Source of the DNA: Euglena gracilis
Lineage: Eukaryota > Euglenida > Euglenophyceae > Euglenales
Direction of reading: 5' to 3'
DNA: 64,000 nt
NCBI GenBank assembly: GCA_039621445.1
Contig: CP154954.1
Coordinates: 19,144,642 to 19,208,641, forward strand
This document shows, piece by piece, positions 32,812-44,075 of the stretch. Below the pieces are notes generated by a model. That model was not told the origin of the DNA, did no database searches, and saw only the letters and a list, made by a program, of their open reading frames with translations. Each line of letters starts with the position of its first letter. Position 1 is the stretch's first letter. Made by a program: the position numbers and the translations under genes.

Positions 32812-33960
32812 GATCACCACCTCCAGCGGCAGGGGTGTGTGCGGTCTTGAAAGGACCGGGCGTGTTGACCCATGAACTAATGCAACTGGAAAAACGTTTC
32901 AGCAGATAAAAAAAATAATGATCCAGGTGGAATGGATGCGTCTGGTGTCTAAGCAGAAGACCGGGAGTGGTCCCATTGAATTTTCCTTAAAAAACGTTGT
33001 CCGAAACTGCTCTCACTTCATAATCCCCCGTGTGGGCCTAAGCCAGATTACTACAGTTGTCCAAAAAGAAAACCAATACAAAAACACATGCAGCACAGAC
33101 TCCCTAGTCGGAAGCTAAACCTATCCCAGCCTTTTAAGTTGCAGGAACGGAATCAACTTACTCCACTGCGATCCAAAGACAGACCAAAAAAAATCATCAA
33201 ACGGCTGCCAAACGAAAGGCTTACGTGCTGTTTGTAAAGATAGACCGGCGTTCAATGTTGAAGGCACATTGGCGGAATCCCTGTGGGCCGGAAATATAAT
33301 AAAAAAAAAACAAACTTCCCTGGGAAACTACCATTCAAGAAACAACGCGACGATCAGAATTGATCACAAACGTCACTGAGAAAAAAAGCAACGACAAAAA
33401 AACTCTTTTCTTTTCAAAAGGGCCAGCAACATGCACCAAGAGTTGGCAATCCCTGAAAAAAAAACCAGCGAATTTTTCGAAAAAAAACATCCGACGCCAT
33501 TAAAAGCTGGATTTTGAAAACGCCGTACAACAACCCATCAAATATTTTTTGTACAATGAATGTTGCTAACCCTTCAAGGAGGGAAATTGGTGTGAAAACA
33601 GGCCACCTTAAGATTGACCTCGCCCCCCCCCCCCCGAAAAACTTCTTTGCCCAACCTGGAAGAGGGTGCCTTCTGCTATGGGGTGCCTGCCCGCAGCAGA
33701 ACCCCCTCCTCTGGGGGTTCGTTTTGGGTCCTGGTGCCGGCCGACCAAGCAAACCTCCCTTGAAGACCGCCATTTTCGTTTCCCCCAGTGTCCTCAGCAA
33801 CTGGGGACATGCTGCAGCGCTACCCCCCAAAACCCAACCTTTCCCTCCGGGGAACTGGAAAATGCCCTGCGGGCCAAATGCACCCATTTGCCAAATTCCT
33901 TCCTCCCAAATTTTTGTGTCTTTAACTCTTTCTGCCGAAAAAAAATGCCCCCAAAACGGC
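32812..33960. other. AT-rich stretch, no exon called
   Basis: A 66-codon plus-strand frame at 32918-33118 looks protein-like (GPIEFSLKNVVRNCSHF) but has no splice context. 33600-33860 contains a diverged CAGGCTTG-family MITE (GGGTGCCTGCCCGCAGCAG hairpin). Confidence 0.4.
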
Positions 33961-33964
33961 GAGT

Positions 33965-34110
33965 CAAAAATTCCCTGTTGGTGCTGACACTTTGCCAGGC
34001 GTCTGGGAGGGCGGCCTTGAACCCCCCGCTCCTTGTCCGGCTGGTGGGGCAGGGGCGAGGTCGGTTTGCCGGTAGTCCGCCGTGCGGACTTTGTTGGAGG
34101 CAGCAGAGCT
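33965..34110 (-). CDS. Exon with YRQTDL segment, left copy
   Basis: Reads SNKVRTADYRQTDLAPAPP, then a Gly/Pro/Ser-rich part and QTPGKVSAP. The right copy reads FNNANYRQTDLWYAQGQRP and QSPGKASAP. YRQTDL and PGK[VA]SAP are conserved while the middle varies, as expected of coding sequence. Ends are approximate. Confidence 0.55.
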
Positions 34111-34689
34111 CTCCGCCTTTGGTTTTCCGCCAAAAGCACAAACATGGAAATGCTCTGCTCCAGGAAAATCTCTTGCTTTGCGTTGGGCTGCCAACAGACA
34201 GCGTCGCAGTCGAAAAGTAAAACCTCTTCGTCCAAGAAAAAAAAAGAGGGTACGGTTTGTGGCATTTGATTGGAAAACAAATATCAAAGTTGGCCGCAAA
34301 GATCAAGCACTTAACCCAAAGTGCATGGTTTTGAGACAGAACAGGACAGACTTTGAAATGTCTAAGGCCCATGGAACGGACAGAAAGCCAACATGCCGAG
34401 CAGGCTTCTTTTACAAGGGGAGAGTTGATGTCCGAGACCTTCGGAAGAATTGCGGACAATTGCGGGAAACCACAGAAATTGTGGCCACATTGTGGTTATC
34501 AATCAATCTCCCCCCTGTCTTGTCTTTCACCAACGCAGGGCCGGGGGTTGTGCTGAAGTACAAAAGCTAAAACACAACTCACCTGAAAACCTGACCCCCC
34601 TCATCAATTTCTGGGGGGGTCGCAAATGCCCTTCCTGCCTGGCCCACAGCCCCCCCCCCCGGCAGGGGATCCGGCTGGCCTTCAAAAGC

Positions 34690-34880
34690 AGCCCAATACC
34701 AAGCCCCGAGCAATGCTGGCCCGGTCCACGGCGCCACGACACTTTGACCCAATCGGGGCTTTGGTGGTCCACCTCCGTCACGACGCCGACGGTGCCCGCC
34801 CCGCCGTCCTGGTCGCCCCACTGCCACGTCTCGCCGCGCACGACGCGGGCGGGGGGCAGGGGTCCGGTGGGACGGCGGGA
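34690..34880 (-). CDS. MIB/HERC2 domain exon, left copy
   Basis: The frame reads PLPPARVVRGETWQWGDQDG, then GAGTVGVVTEVDHQSPDWVK and VSWRRGPGQH. This matches the MIB/HERC2 pattern: R-V-V-R-G-x-x-W-x-W-G-D-Q-D-G-G-x-G-x-x-G-x-V, then W-V-x-V-x-W. In Mind bomb proteins this domain helps bind substrates. Splice ends are approximate. Confidence 0.85.
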
Positions 34881-36254
34881 TGGCTCGGAGAACAGGTACC
34901 ACCCCCACCCACCCCACCCCACCCCACCCCCGGCAAAAACTGTCTTCAGACATAGTGGGTACAGAAGCAGGTCAGTGGGTACAGAGGGTAGAGGACAACT
35001 TCCCGGAGGACAATTTCCCGGGAGGGGGGGTAGTTACCCCGGTCCCTCGCCCAGAAACAGCCCCCATTCTGCTCCGTCAGTACTGGGTATGCTCATCAGT
35101 TCTTGTGCGTTATTTTAGGGAGCAGTGTTTCTCAATGGATTGCTGAAGCCTACAGACCAACGTTTCATGCAGAAGCAAGGCTCCTGAAGTCAGGCACAAA
35201 AAACTTCCGTTTCACCAGCAAAGAAACTGCACCAACTCTGGCCAGAAGCTTTGCGCCAATAACAGCATGGGCTTTTATCCAGAAATCTGGGGCCCCAAGG
35301 ATGGGATCTAGCCAGATTTTCGTGCAGGGGTCGCTGCTGACGGCTTTTTAAGACGTGGGCAACGAAACAAGAAGGTGCACGTATTTTCCACAGAATACTC
35401 ATCAGAGTCGCCGGTGTAGTTGTATTTGGGGTTTCTCTTGCGCTCTTTGGGTCCCCCCCCCTCTGTCAATGGCACATTCGGTAACATTGCTGTGTCTCTG
35501 AAGGTTGGTGGAGAATAATTCCGTCTGGCTGGCAGTCAGCTTGACCTCCTTCCACATTCAACTGGAAAATTGGACCATCAGTTATCCCCTGTTCTTCTTT
35601 GTTCTAAAGGTGGCTGAGGCCTGTCCAGGGATCGAACAGGGTTGAAAAGTTTTTTTAAAAACATGGAAAGACTTGACCGTTGATAATACCCAAATGGAAG
35701 GCCCCACCCGGATTTGTTTCCCACACTACAACCGAATAGTTGTCCTGGGGGGTTTCTGCAATCCCCCAGAGAGGTTATCCTTGCAGACCCCTGGCCTCCA
35801 ACGTGCCACCTTGTGAATCTGTCACCCCCAAACTTAAAGCGGCATGGAGTGAATGAATCAAACATGAGAGGAATGACCGCGGTGAATGCAACCTGTGCTC
35901 AAAACATTGTCGAAAATGATGCAAAAAAAAAACGAATCGCAACAGTCAAACAGAGAAACAAACAAAAAATATATGGGTGCAGCTGTGTGCAATTATGCAA
36001 TGAATTTCCTCACATGCTCATGAATCTAAACTCTGATGGCACAAAAATGAGTAAACAAATGACAGACGATTGGCAAACACTCAAGGATTTGGCACCCACC
36101 TCACCCAGCGGAAAAATTGTCGTCTGACATGTCGCTGGTGACCCTAAAAAACATCCCGACGATGACCAATTTGCCAATGCCAGCGACCCTGCCCAGACAA
36201 ATTGCATGGCCTGACCATTTCCAGGTCGGGGGGGGGGGTTGGCAAGCGATCAAT

Positions 36255-36420
36255 GCTGCCTGACTCGAGGGCCACGTTGAAGCACGAGCGCGGCACCCAG
36301 TGCGAGTCGGCGCCGCCGAACTCCACCAGGTACCTCTCCTCCGCGGCGTCGTAGCGCTTCACAGTGCCGGTCTTCAACGCGAGGGGGGTGAGCCGCGGCA
36401 CCTCCGGTGGGGGCGACGGC
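36255..36420 (-). CDS. Tudor-like exon, left copy
   Basis: Reads PRLTPLALKTGTVKRYDAAE, then ERYLVEFGGADSHWVP and RSCFNVALES. G-T-V-x-R-Y-D followed by L-V-E-F and a W-V-P turn is typical of small Tudor/chromo-barrel modules. The right copy keeps SHWVPRxxFNVAL. The end may be a GC donor (CAG|GCAGCA). Confidence 0.75.
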
Positions 36421-36647
36421 ACATGTGTGCCTCTGCGGCGGCCAACCCCTCCCCCTCCCGGGATCTCACCACCCGACACCTCAGCGAACATAGCCAAAAA
36501 AATCTCAACGTAACATGACCCACCTGGGTATTTATTCTTGCATTCTTTCCATTCGGCCTAGGCAGTTTGTTTATTCTCTTAATGGGGTGGGAGCTTATGA
36601 GTTCAGCTTCTTGGGTGGGAAGATCACCTCAGTTGCCTTCATGCACA

Positions 36648-37092
36648 CATACATACATACATGTGCATACATACATACATACATACATTTATACATACAT
36701 ACATACACACATACATACATACATACACACATACATACATACATACATACATACATACATACATACATACATACATACATACATACATACATACATACAT
36801 ACATACATACATACATACATACATACATACATACATACATACACACATACATACATACATACATACATACATACAACACATACATACACACATACACACA
36901 TACATACATACATACATACATACATACATACATACATACATACAGACATACATACATACATACATACATACATACATACATACATACATACATACATACA
37001 TACATACATACATACATACATACATACATACACACATACATACATGCATGCATGCATACATACATACACACGCATGCAGACACACACATACA
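36648..37092 (+). repeat. (CATA)n microsatellite
   Basis: About 445 bp of CATA with a few CACA and CAGA variants. All long frames across it are artefacts. Confidence 0.97.
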
Positions 37093-37677
37093 GTCAGGAC
37101 AAAAATGACGGGAAACAAAAAACGCAAAGGGAAACCTCAAATTTTCACCATCATTTTTTTCCTGTCATTTTCTCCCCCCGTCCCCTTCTTACAGTCTTAC
37201 CCCTTTGGAGGGGGCACCTTCACGGGCAGTCAAATGGCACATGCAAAAGGATGGGGTAGGTATATGGTCAACTTTGGGGCTTTTAATGCAAAACTGGGAG
37301 AGCGTTTTGACGAGTTGTTCTTTTGCTGAAAAATTTCCATTACCAGTGGAAATCACCACCATTTTCCGAGGAAAATTGTTGATAGTTGAAAGTTAAACTT
37401 TCCCATCATCAATTTCTCCCAAATCAAGTTTTTCCCATCATTTTTTAGTCATTTTTTTCCCTGTCTATTTGTTTCCCGTCATTTTTGTCCGGACGGTATT
37501 TGATTTTTGTACAGGCCAGGAGTCAGAAAATGTCAACTTTACTCCGCTGACCCGGACTCACCCAGAAACTGTCACCTTCCTCCGACTCACCCAACTGTCC
37601 TCCTCGCAGGAACCTGTCTGTCTCTCACTCAATGAATTGTCTGCAGAATTCTTCCCTGGCAGGGCGTAGGTAGCTTG

Positions 37678-37780
37678 CAATTTATGTTGTGGAGCATCAC
37701 TGGACGGGAGGGGGGCAGAAAGGATGCATGCACATGTGGCCACAGCATTCTGGATCTCGTCAGCTTTCCGCATCCGGGCC
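37678..37780 (-). CDS. Exon ARMRKADEIQNAV, left copy
   Basis: Reads ARMRKADEIQNAVATCACIL. The right copy at 44.7 kb reads RVLMRRAETIQGIVVACTSI. A MITE with an ATACCATTGCTTA end abuts it at 37781, so the 5' part of the exon may be lost. Limits are approximate. Confidence 0.45.
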
Positions 37781-38040
37781 ATACCATTGCTTAAGGTGTG
37801 TCTGAGCCCCTCCTGTGGGGGGACTGACTGATTATTTATTATTATTATTTTTGGAGCGACTGACTGGTCCTTGGCTCCAGACGCCCCCCCCCCCCCCAGG
37901 GAGGGCTGGCCAGGATTGGCCGAAAATGGACACCCGGGGGCAAAGGGTTTTTGACCAAAATCCTTTGAGTTTTGGCCAACTTTGGCCGAGTGGCCAAAAT
38001 GACCGACCCCCCCCCTCGGGGGTAGGAAATGGGTGACTAG
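37781..38040 (+). mobile_element. ATACCATTGCTTA MITE, copy at exon edge
   Basis: Begins ATACCATTGCTTAAGG directly at the end of a coding-like segment and continues with the GACTGACTGG and C/G-run blocks of the family seen at 44076 and 48341. The right end is unclear. Confidence 0.5.
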
Positions 38041-38340
38041 TTTATGAAAAGTGACTGGCTGGTTTTTGAACGTGGAAAAAGACTAGCCCCCCTACCCCCA
38101 GAAGTCGGCAAGCAATGTTATGATCCGGATTCGGTAGCCGGCGATGGTGCACCTTTCTCTGCCTTCGCTGGAAGCAGCGGCCGGACACCTTGGCGAAGGT
38201 CGGCATCACAGAAGCGGAAATCCCCCCACCCCACAAAAATTCAGCCAGAACTCACCCCCAGGGAGGATTAGCTCCAGAGAATGCAGCACAATTGACAATG
38301 GGGATGAGGAGCAACTGTTTGCCACATCAAACTGTACCCC

Positions 38341-38680
38341 ATAACCCCATAACCATAATAACATAATAACATGATGATATGTATGGATGGAAAGATAGAT
38401 AGGAAGATGGATGGACAGTCAGATACATGAATGGATGGATGGACGGACAGAAACATAGATAGATAGACAGATAAAAAGATGTATGCACATATGTATGCAT
38501 GCAAATACATGCATGCACACATGAATGCATACGTTTATTTGTGTGTGTGTATATGTGTTTGCATGTATGGATGTATGTGTGGAGGTGTTATGTAGGTAGG
38601 TATGCAGGTTGGAGGGCAGGCAGGTAGGTTGATAAGTAGGTCGGTAGGTAGGTAGGTAGGCAGGTAGGTAGGCATGTTTC
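38341..38680. repeat. GATA/GGTA-type microsatellite complex
   Basis: Runs of AATAACAT, GATA/GATG, ATGT and then GTAGG in succession. No coding value. Confidence 0.9.
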
Positions 38681-38904
38681 GTTGACACAGGGTGTCTGTC
38701 AACGACAATGTGTGTCAAACACATGAAACACCTCAGGTAAACCCCCCCACAGATAATACCCCCGGGGTAAAATCTGTTTTATCTTATTATCTTATTATTT
38801 TTTCGCCTGAAGTCCCGGCCCGAGGGGGGGGGGGCTATTATTGGGGGGTATTACCTTTCGAAATGAAGTCCCGGCCCGAGGGTGGGGGGCTATTATTGGG
38901 GGGG

Positions 38905-39890
38905 TCGCTGAGCTCTTATCCCTTTATGGGTAAGAGCGAAGCTTACCCCTGGGGGAAACCCCCCCCCCGAACCCCCCGGGGGGGGGGGGAGTCGGGTCGG
39001 GGCCACCTCGGGAACCGGTGGATTATCACCATGATCCCGGCCCCGTTCCCAAAATTTTTTTTTTAGTCACGAGCGACTGGATTCCTAGTTTCCGAATCAC
39101 CTGGGTTTGACCCCCAACTCCCCGCCAGGCGCGAGTTATTCACGCGCGAAGGGGTCTAAACTGGGTAGGATTGGCCAACCTCCCTTTTTAAGCCCCCCCC
39201 CCTTTGGACTCTGCCATTTCGGCCAAAAAATGTCAATTTTCAAAATATCTCCAAAATGAAGCAAAATCAAAGGAAATGTCCGGAGACCTAATTTGAAGCC
39301 CTTGGAACGTCCCATCTACCGACCGGTATTTTGATTTCCCCGCAACTCCCCGCCTAGCCCGAGATACGGCCGTTTTCGGCGCAGATGGCCGTTTTGTACA
39401 CTTTTTCCACTGTTCGACTTAGCCATTTTCGGCCAAAAAAGTCGAAAACCCAACGATGTTTTTTGGCCTCCCGGACCCGGAAAACCTGTTTTTGAGCCGA
39501 AAATGAGCGTTTTTCGACCCGCCAGCGCCCCGTTTTGGGCCGCCAACCCGCCAAAACCGGGTCAAAAAAAGTCGAAAAAAATCGAAAAAAAATTTGCCCA
39601 AAACGATGTTTTTTGGCCTCCCGGACCCGGAAAAACTGTTTTTGAGCCGAAAATGAGCGTTTTTCGACCCGCCAGCGCCCCGTTTTGGGCCGCCGACCTA
39701 CTGACTTTGGGTCAAAACCGGGTCAAAAAAGTCGAAAAAACGCGAAAATGAGCGTTTTTCAACCCCCTCCCATGCCCAGGCCGGGCCGCCGGGCTGCCAG
39801 CCGGGCCGCCAGGCTGCCGGGCCGCCGGGCCGGGGTCAATGCAGGGGTGGGGGCGCGCTTATAAAGAGCTCAGCACTATTCAAAACCTGG
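38905..39890 (+). mobile_element. TGAGCTCTT-ended insertion within a MITE
   Basis: Bounded by TCGCTGAGCTCTTATCCC and AAAGAGCTCAGCACTATTC, the same ends as the 113-bp element at 28346. Inside is a copy of the GCGAGTTATTCACGCG segment also found near 13.95 kb, and a 151-bp tandem repeat. No transposase-like frame was seen. Confidence 0.55.
39450..39770 (+). repeat. 151-bp tandem duplication
   Basis: The block from ACGATGTTTTTTGGCCTCCC to CCCCGTTTTGGGCCGCC occurs at about 39451-39543 and again at 39602-39694, with a third partial copy of the GCGTTTTTC part near 39750. Copies differ at only a few bases. Confidence 0.8.
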
Positions 39891-40559
39891 TATTACCTTT
39901 CGAAATTTTTCGAAGTCCCGTAGGAGCCAAAATAGCGCCAAACCCCTCCTTTGGCGTCATTTTTTTGTACTTTCTTTCGCAATTTACCATTTTAATGAGG
40001 TCAGATGATCCAGAAAATTGATTTTTTTTTCGTCATTTGTTGTCAGAGATTCTTACGTACATTTTGAGGTTAAAATTTGGCTTTCGGCCAAAGGGGGGGG
40101 GGGTATCATTCCGGTCAGACCCTGAGGGGGGGTATTATTTGGGGGGGTATTATTTGGGGGGTATTCAGTGTTTAGGAAGCAAGCCGTTGACAGGGGGTGC
40201 TGTCAACAAAACAGTGTCTCTTGGACAAGGGGTACTCCTCCTCCCCGGGAAAATGCACCTGATAAGTCAGCAAGTGCACAGGTAGGTGACAAGTCCCATG
40301 CAGCAAGGACGGGACAAGTGAACAATTTACAGGGTTCAGCGAATTTTTTTGACATTTTCTAACCCCATGGAGGACACAAAAATCATGCGGGTTTTTCCAA
40401 TTTTGCGATTAAAAGTTGGATAAAAATGGAAAGCTTTTTTTTCAACTTGGAAATGTGTTAGTTTCAACAAAAAAATGGAAATTCTTCAAAAAAAAGGGGG
40501 CAGGTCAGAGGTGACAGATGGTAGAGGACCCTGGGGGGTTGTGACGCATGTACATTTCA

Positions 40560-40770
40560 CATTGCCATTGCAGCCATGCCAACTCCATGCTCCAGAGCCC
40601 CCAGGCCAATCGCACTGTCGGCCCCGGTGCGGTTCATTGTGGTGTCGCTGGGGCCGCGGGCAAGCCTCAGCCACCAAAAGCAGGCGTTCACAGACCCCAT
40701 CCCGGATGAGGAGATGGGTGGTTTCCCTGGTGACCACGTCAAGGTTCCGGGAGACAAGCCGTTCTGAAAG
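40560..40770. other. GC-rich coding-like island, strand unresolved
   Basis: Three frames are open. The minus frames read NRTGADSAIGLGALEHGVG and ERLVSRNLDVVTRETTHLL. The plus frame reads APVRFIVVSLGPRASLSHQ. Composition and the surrounding AT-rich DNA suggest an exon. Given the minus-strand bias, a minus exon downstream of the right MIB copy is most likely, but no splice-phase link was found. Confidence 0.35.
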
Positions 40771-41129
40771 AAACATTGACTGTGGCACCGTCAGGGGGGA
40801 ATCTTAAACGAAGGGGCTCTTAACCTTGGATTTTCCTCCAACCGGTCCACGCAGGGTCTAGTTTTCTTAACGGGGGGGGGGGTTATGTGCCCAGCTTCTT
40901 AATGAAAACTGATGTTTTCTTTAGGTGCCGACCTTGCACACCACATTTTTGCAATTAAAAAGGGGTGGTATGGCAAAGAAAACCATTTGCCCCACTTTTA
41001 ATCCAAAGTCGTCATATACCCACAAAAAATGATATTTGTGCGATGATTCCTTCTGTGGACATACCTTCCAGATCGAAATCAACAAAAAGCCATGCTGAAA
41101 ATGAAAGAAACAAAGCGCCGAAACAAATG

Positions 41130-41245
41130 ATGCGGAATACGGTGCTGAGGCTTTGCCAGGGGATTGCGAGCGCGGCCGTTGTCCCTGAGCATACCAGAGG
41201 TCGGTCTGCCGATAATTCGCGTTGTTGAAACGGTTGGGAGCAGCA
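41130..41245 (-). CDS. Exon with YRQTDL segment, right copy
   Basis: Reads GGAAPNRFNNANYRQTDLWY, then AQGQRPRSQSPGKASAP. It is the paralog of 33965-34110; both lie downstream of the MIB/HERC2 exon. In the left copy CAAA|GTGTCA could be a GT donor, while here the same place reads CAAA|GCCTCA. Confidence 0.55.
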
Positions 41246-42205
41246 CCGCCCAAGGGGACCTGCCACATTCGCCCAAAACAAGTTAAACCTCAGGAAACAC
41301 AGCAGCCATCTTTTGTCACTTGTTTCGTTGCCTCCCCGCTTATGTTTGGGGCCACATATATGCACCCTGTGTGTATGCACCCGAAACACTAGATTTGAAA
41401 ACGAGGTCATCCCACTGCAGATTTGCACAAATCTTCATCATTAAACGTTGCACATATGCAACAACTGCAGTGTTTTTTTTGCCAATTCTAAGTTGTGTGA
41501 CCAACTGACATGCTATTATACGTCATCAATTTGTTACTTGTTGTGGATGCGCAAGCCATGTTGACTTAGAATGAAACTTTGAGAGTGACAATGGTACTTT
41601 TTGGGGCAAATTAGTGTTAAAAATTTTTCTGGCATATAAACTTTCAAAAAAATGACCTCTTGACCCTGGGGTCGGTCAGGACCCTCCTTTGCAGGTGGAG
41701 GGTTCAGTCCCTCTTCAATTGGACTCCCCTCCTGCTGGACTGAAGGGGGAGTCAGTCCCCCTTCAGTCCAGCAGGAGGGGAGTTCCTTTACAACATACAA
41801 TATACACCCTTCATATATCGAACCCTGCACATTCCAGCCCACAAATAAAAGTCCAATTTTTTTTAAGTGCTGCCGTTGCGCATCGGTGCAATGGATCTCC
41901 TCACAGCGCCCCTTGTGTGCGCTTCTGGTTGCGCATACGTGCGAGAGTCACACATCGTCTGATGTCAGATCGTCAGATCGTGGAATTGTGCATCGGGTGA
42001 CCATTGCACACGGCTGCCATAACCGTTGCGTTCTGTGTCCTGTAGTGCGGGGGCCGGAGTTGTGGATAGTGAGTGGACTACAGCGTGCAATCCACACCCA
42101 CTTTCTGCGGAGCTGAAAACACGGTGAGCCAGAGAGCTCTGTCACCGAGAGCTTGCAGGGGGGTATAATATGGAACCACTGAGGTATACGGGTTGGGGGC
42201 GAGTC

Positions 42206-42472
42206 CAGGGGTTTTTAAGACCGGGGTGAGGGGGGTCCCCCCACCCACTCACCACCTGGGGGGGCCGCCCCCGGGGGTTGGTCCCGGGGGACCCACCCAC
42301 TTTCCCCCAAAAATCGCCGAAAATGCCGAAAATAGCACCCTTTTCAAATTCTCAGCGCCTTCAGTGACAAAAAGTATATCCCACTGGCCCCTGGGGGGAC
42401 CCCCCTGGGGGGGGGCTCGGCTGGACCCACCCACCCCCCCCCCCGGGGGTCCACGACTAAAAAAAACCCCTG
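42206..42472 (+). mobile_element. hAT-like MITE (CAGGGGTTTTT family)
   Basis: CAGGGGTTTTTAAGACCG at the left, CGACTAAAAAAAACCCCTG at the right. The flanks GGCGAGTC and GGTGAGTC match at 7 of 8 positions. The core has CAGCGCCTTCAGTGACAA and GTATATCCCA. Confidence 0.85.
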
Positions 42473-42544
42473 GGTGAGTCACAGGTGCTCACACCCAAAA
42501 GCGACCTGCACGGTGAAAGGTTTCCGGTCTTCCTGCCGTGGGGT

Positions 42545-42735
42545 GCTGGCCGGGTCCAATCGGCCAGCAGACCCGGACGTTCTCCGGGCCATCCAGGTCC
42601 ACCTCCGTCACGATGCCGACGTTGCCCACCCCCCCGTCCTGGTCGCCCCACTGCCACGTCTTGCCGCGGACGACGCGAGTGCGCGCAGGAGGGCGGTGGT
42701 GGCGGCCCAGCAGGATCGGAACCCCCGCCAAATAA
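42545..42735 (-). CDS. MIB/HERC2 domain exon, right copy
   Basis: Reads RVVRGKTWQWGDQDGGVGNV, then GIVTEVDLDGPENVRVCWP. It differs from the left copy at scattered positions but keeps W-x-W-G-D-Q-D-G-G and V-T-E-V-D. After GPGQH the two copies diverge completely, which marks the approximate exon end. Confidence 0.85.
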
Positions 42736-42807
42736 CTCGGTGCGGTGCCAAACTACCGGAAGCATCTTCCCCCCACCTGCCAGGTTTTTTGGCTATTGCT
42801 TTTGGAC

Positions 42808-43114
42808 CAGGCTTGTGCTTAGTCGGGTGCCCACCCCACGGGGGGGGGGTGCTAGGGGCAGGCACCCCATAGCACCTGATCCGACCCCCCCTGGGGGGGG
42901 TAGGCTTTTGGGGGGGTGCCTGCCCATAGCAGGCACCCCCCTCCGACCCCGGCGCCTTTGGCGCCAGGGGCCCAGAAAAGGCCATTTTTAATGAAAATGG
43001 CCTTTGAAAATTTGCTGGGTCCTCCCCAGACCCCTATCCCCCCCCCCGGGGGTGTGCCTGCTAGGGGCAGGCAACCTACAGCTCCCCCCCCCCCGGTCGG
43101 TGAGCACAAGCATG
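42808..43114 (-). mobile_element. CAGGCTTG-family MITE with perfect 8-bp duplication
   Basis: Ends CAGGCTTGTGCTTAG and TGAGCACAAGCATG; TTTTGGAC flanks both sides (42800-42807 and 43115-43122). A ninth base also matches, so a 9-bp duplication cannot be excluded. Two GTGCCTGCC..GGCAGGCAC hairpins and a GGCGCCTTTGGCGCC loop fill the element. Confidence 0.9.
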
Positions 43115-43902
43115 TTTTGGACCCTTGAGCAGTATCACCTTAAAAAAGGGAGATTAATGGTAATTTTTTTGTGGGCTTGCCCCCTTCCAAGTCACTGCCA
43201 GGGTCAAGGGAACCGCCAGGTTCCCTTGACCATACCATTGGCGGCAAGAAACCGGATAACTTTTCCAAACACCGAAAGTTGCTGGTTCGAAGAACGGGAA
43301 ATAAAACCAGAGGTTTTGTGTGAGTCATGGGACACACCAATAATTGATTTCTCAGAGTACCCCTTTTACTGGTGACAATAACACAATGACTCATGTTACT
43401 GATTGTTATTATTGTCACAGACTCCTGGGTACCAACGTGCCAACGAGTGTACTTGCCACCGCCTATGCTGAAGCCACAAAGAAAGGGTGGGGATCAGGAA
43501 ATGACTGATGAAACAGCAAAACCATTCGTCTTGACACAACGAGCAGTGGTGAGGCATCCAAAACAGCACCCCCCCCAAAAAAACGTCACCTCACACAATG
43601 GCCACACAGCAAAATTCCCTTGTCCTTGAGACACCAAATATTTCTCGCAATGGCCCCTGGCAAAGATTTGGGGAGGACCTTTCAGGTATGCACAAATGTC
43701 GAATTACAACCCCCTCCCCACACAAACTACAAACACCCAAACTACCTGACTGGATCCTATGAATGAAGAGTAGAGAGTTTGCCAGGGACCCGACACTTTC
43801 CGTGGCAGGACCCCAACAGATTTTGAAGCATGAGAAACCACAACGCCGAACAGAACACCAAGGGAAGCTGTCGGCAACGCAGGAAAGCTCGATGTGGCTT
43901 CA

Positions 43903-44062
43903 ATCGAGGGCCACGTTGAACGTGGCCCGCGGCACCCAGTGCGACTCTGAGCTGCTGAACTCCACCAGGCACATACGGTCTGTGGCGTCGTACCGCGTCA
44001 CAGTGCCCTGCTTGGATGCGAGTGGGGCCAGCCGCACCGCATCCGCCGGCGGTGACCCCGCA
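43903..44062 (-). CDS. Tudor-like exon, right copy
   Basis: Reads ADAVRLAPLASKQGTVTRYD, then ATDRMCLVEFSSSESHWVP and RATFNVALD. The left copy shares RL-PLA-K-GTV-RYD and SHWVPR..FNVAL. A stop codon follows directly if the exon is read on, so the donor must lie near 43903-43910. Confidence 0.75.
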
Positions 44063-44075
44063 TGCCCTTCCTACC

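Larger units (their letters stand above)
33965..37780 (-). other. MIB/HERC2-containing exon set, left copy
   Basis: Four minus-strand segments in order: 37678-37780 (ARMRKADEIQNAVATCACI), 36255-36420 (Tudor-like), 34690-34880 (MIB/HERC2) and 33965-34110 (YRQTDL). The same four occur in the same order at 41.1-44.8 kb, so this is a tandem duplication of a gene or of part of one. MIB/HERC2 domains occur in ubiquitin ligases and related large proteins; no RING or HECT segment is visible here. It may continue leftward into the SAM-ART exons. Confidence 0.55.
38737..40165 (+). mobile_element. GTAAAC-family MITE, copy 4, split by an insertion
   Basis: The left part (38737-38905) starts GGTAAACCCCCCC after CTCAG, with GAAGTCCCGGCCCGAG twice. 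The right part (39890-40165) has CGAAGTCCCGTAGGAGCC, the CCAGAAAAT block and TATTATTTGGGGGG. About 985 bp of other sequence separates them. Confidence 0.65.

Noticed and set aside
32918-33118. 66-codon plus-strand frame starting MIQVEWMRL
   Set aside because: Protein-like in part, but isolated, AT-rich and without splice support; kept only as a note.
35714-36127. 137-codon plus-strand frame starting MFPTLQPN
   Set aside because: AT-rich second half, no splice or promoter context, overlaps an equally open minus frame, and lies between two well-supported minus exons.
39354-39601. Overlapping minus frames of about 60-76 codons rich in Lys/Gly
   Set aside because: They fall in a 151-bp tandem repeat and its flank; the same peptide repeats with the unit and has no splice sites.
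40576-40767. Plus-strand reading APVRFIVVSLGP, reminiscent of a band 3/SLC4 cytoplasmic motif
   Set aside because: Two minus frames are equally open, no splice context supports the plus frame, and all other exons are on the minus strand. The match is short.
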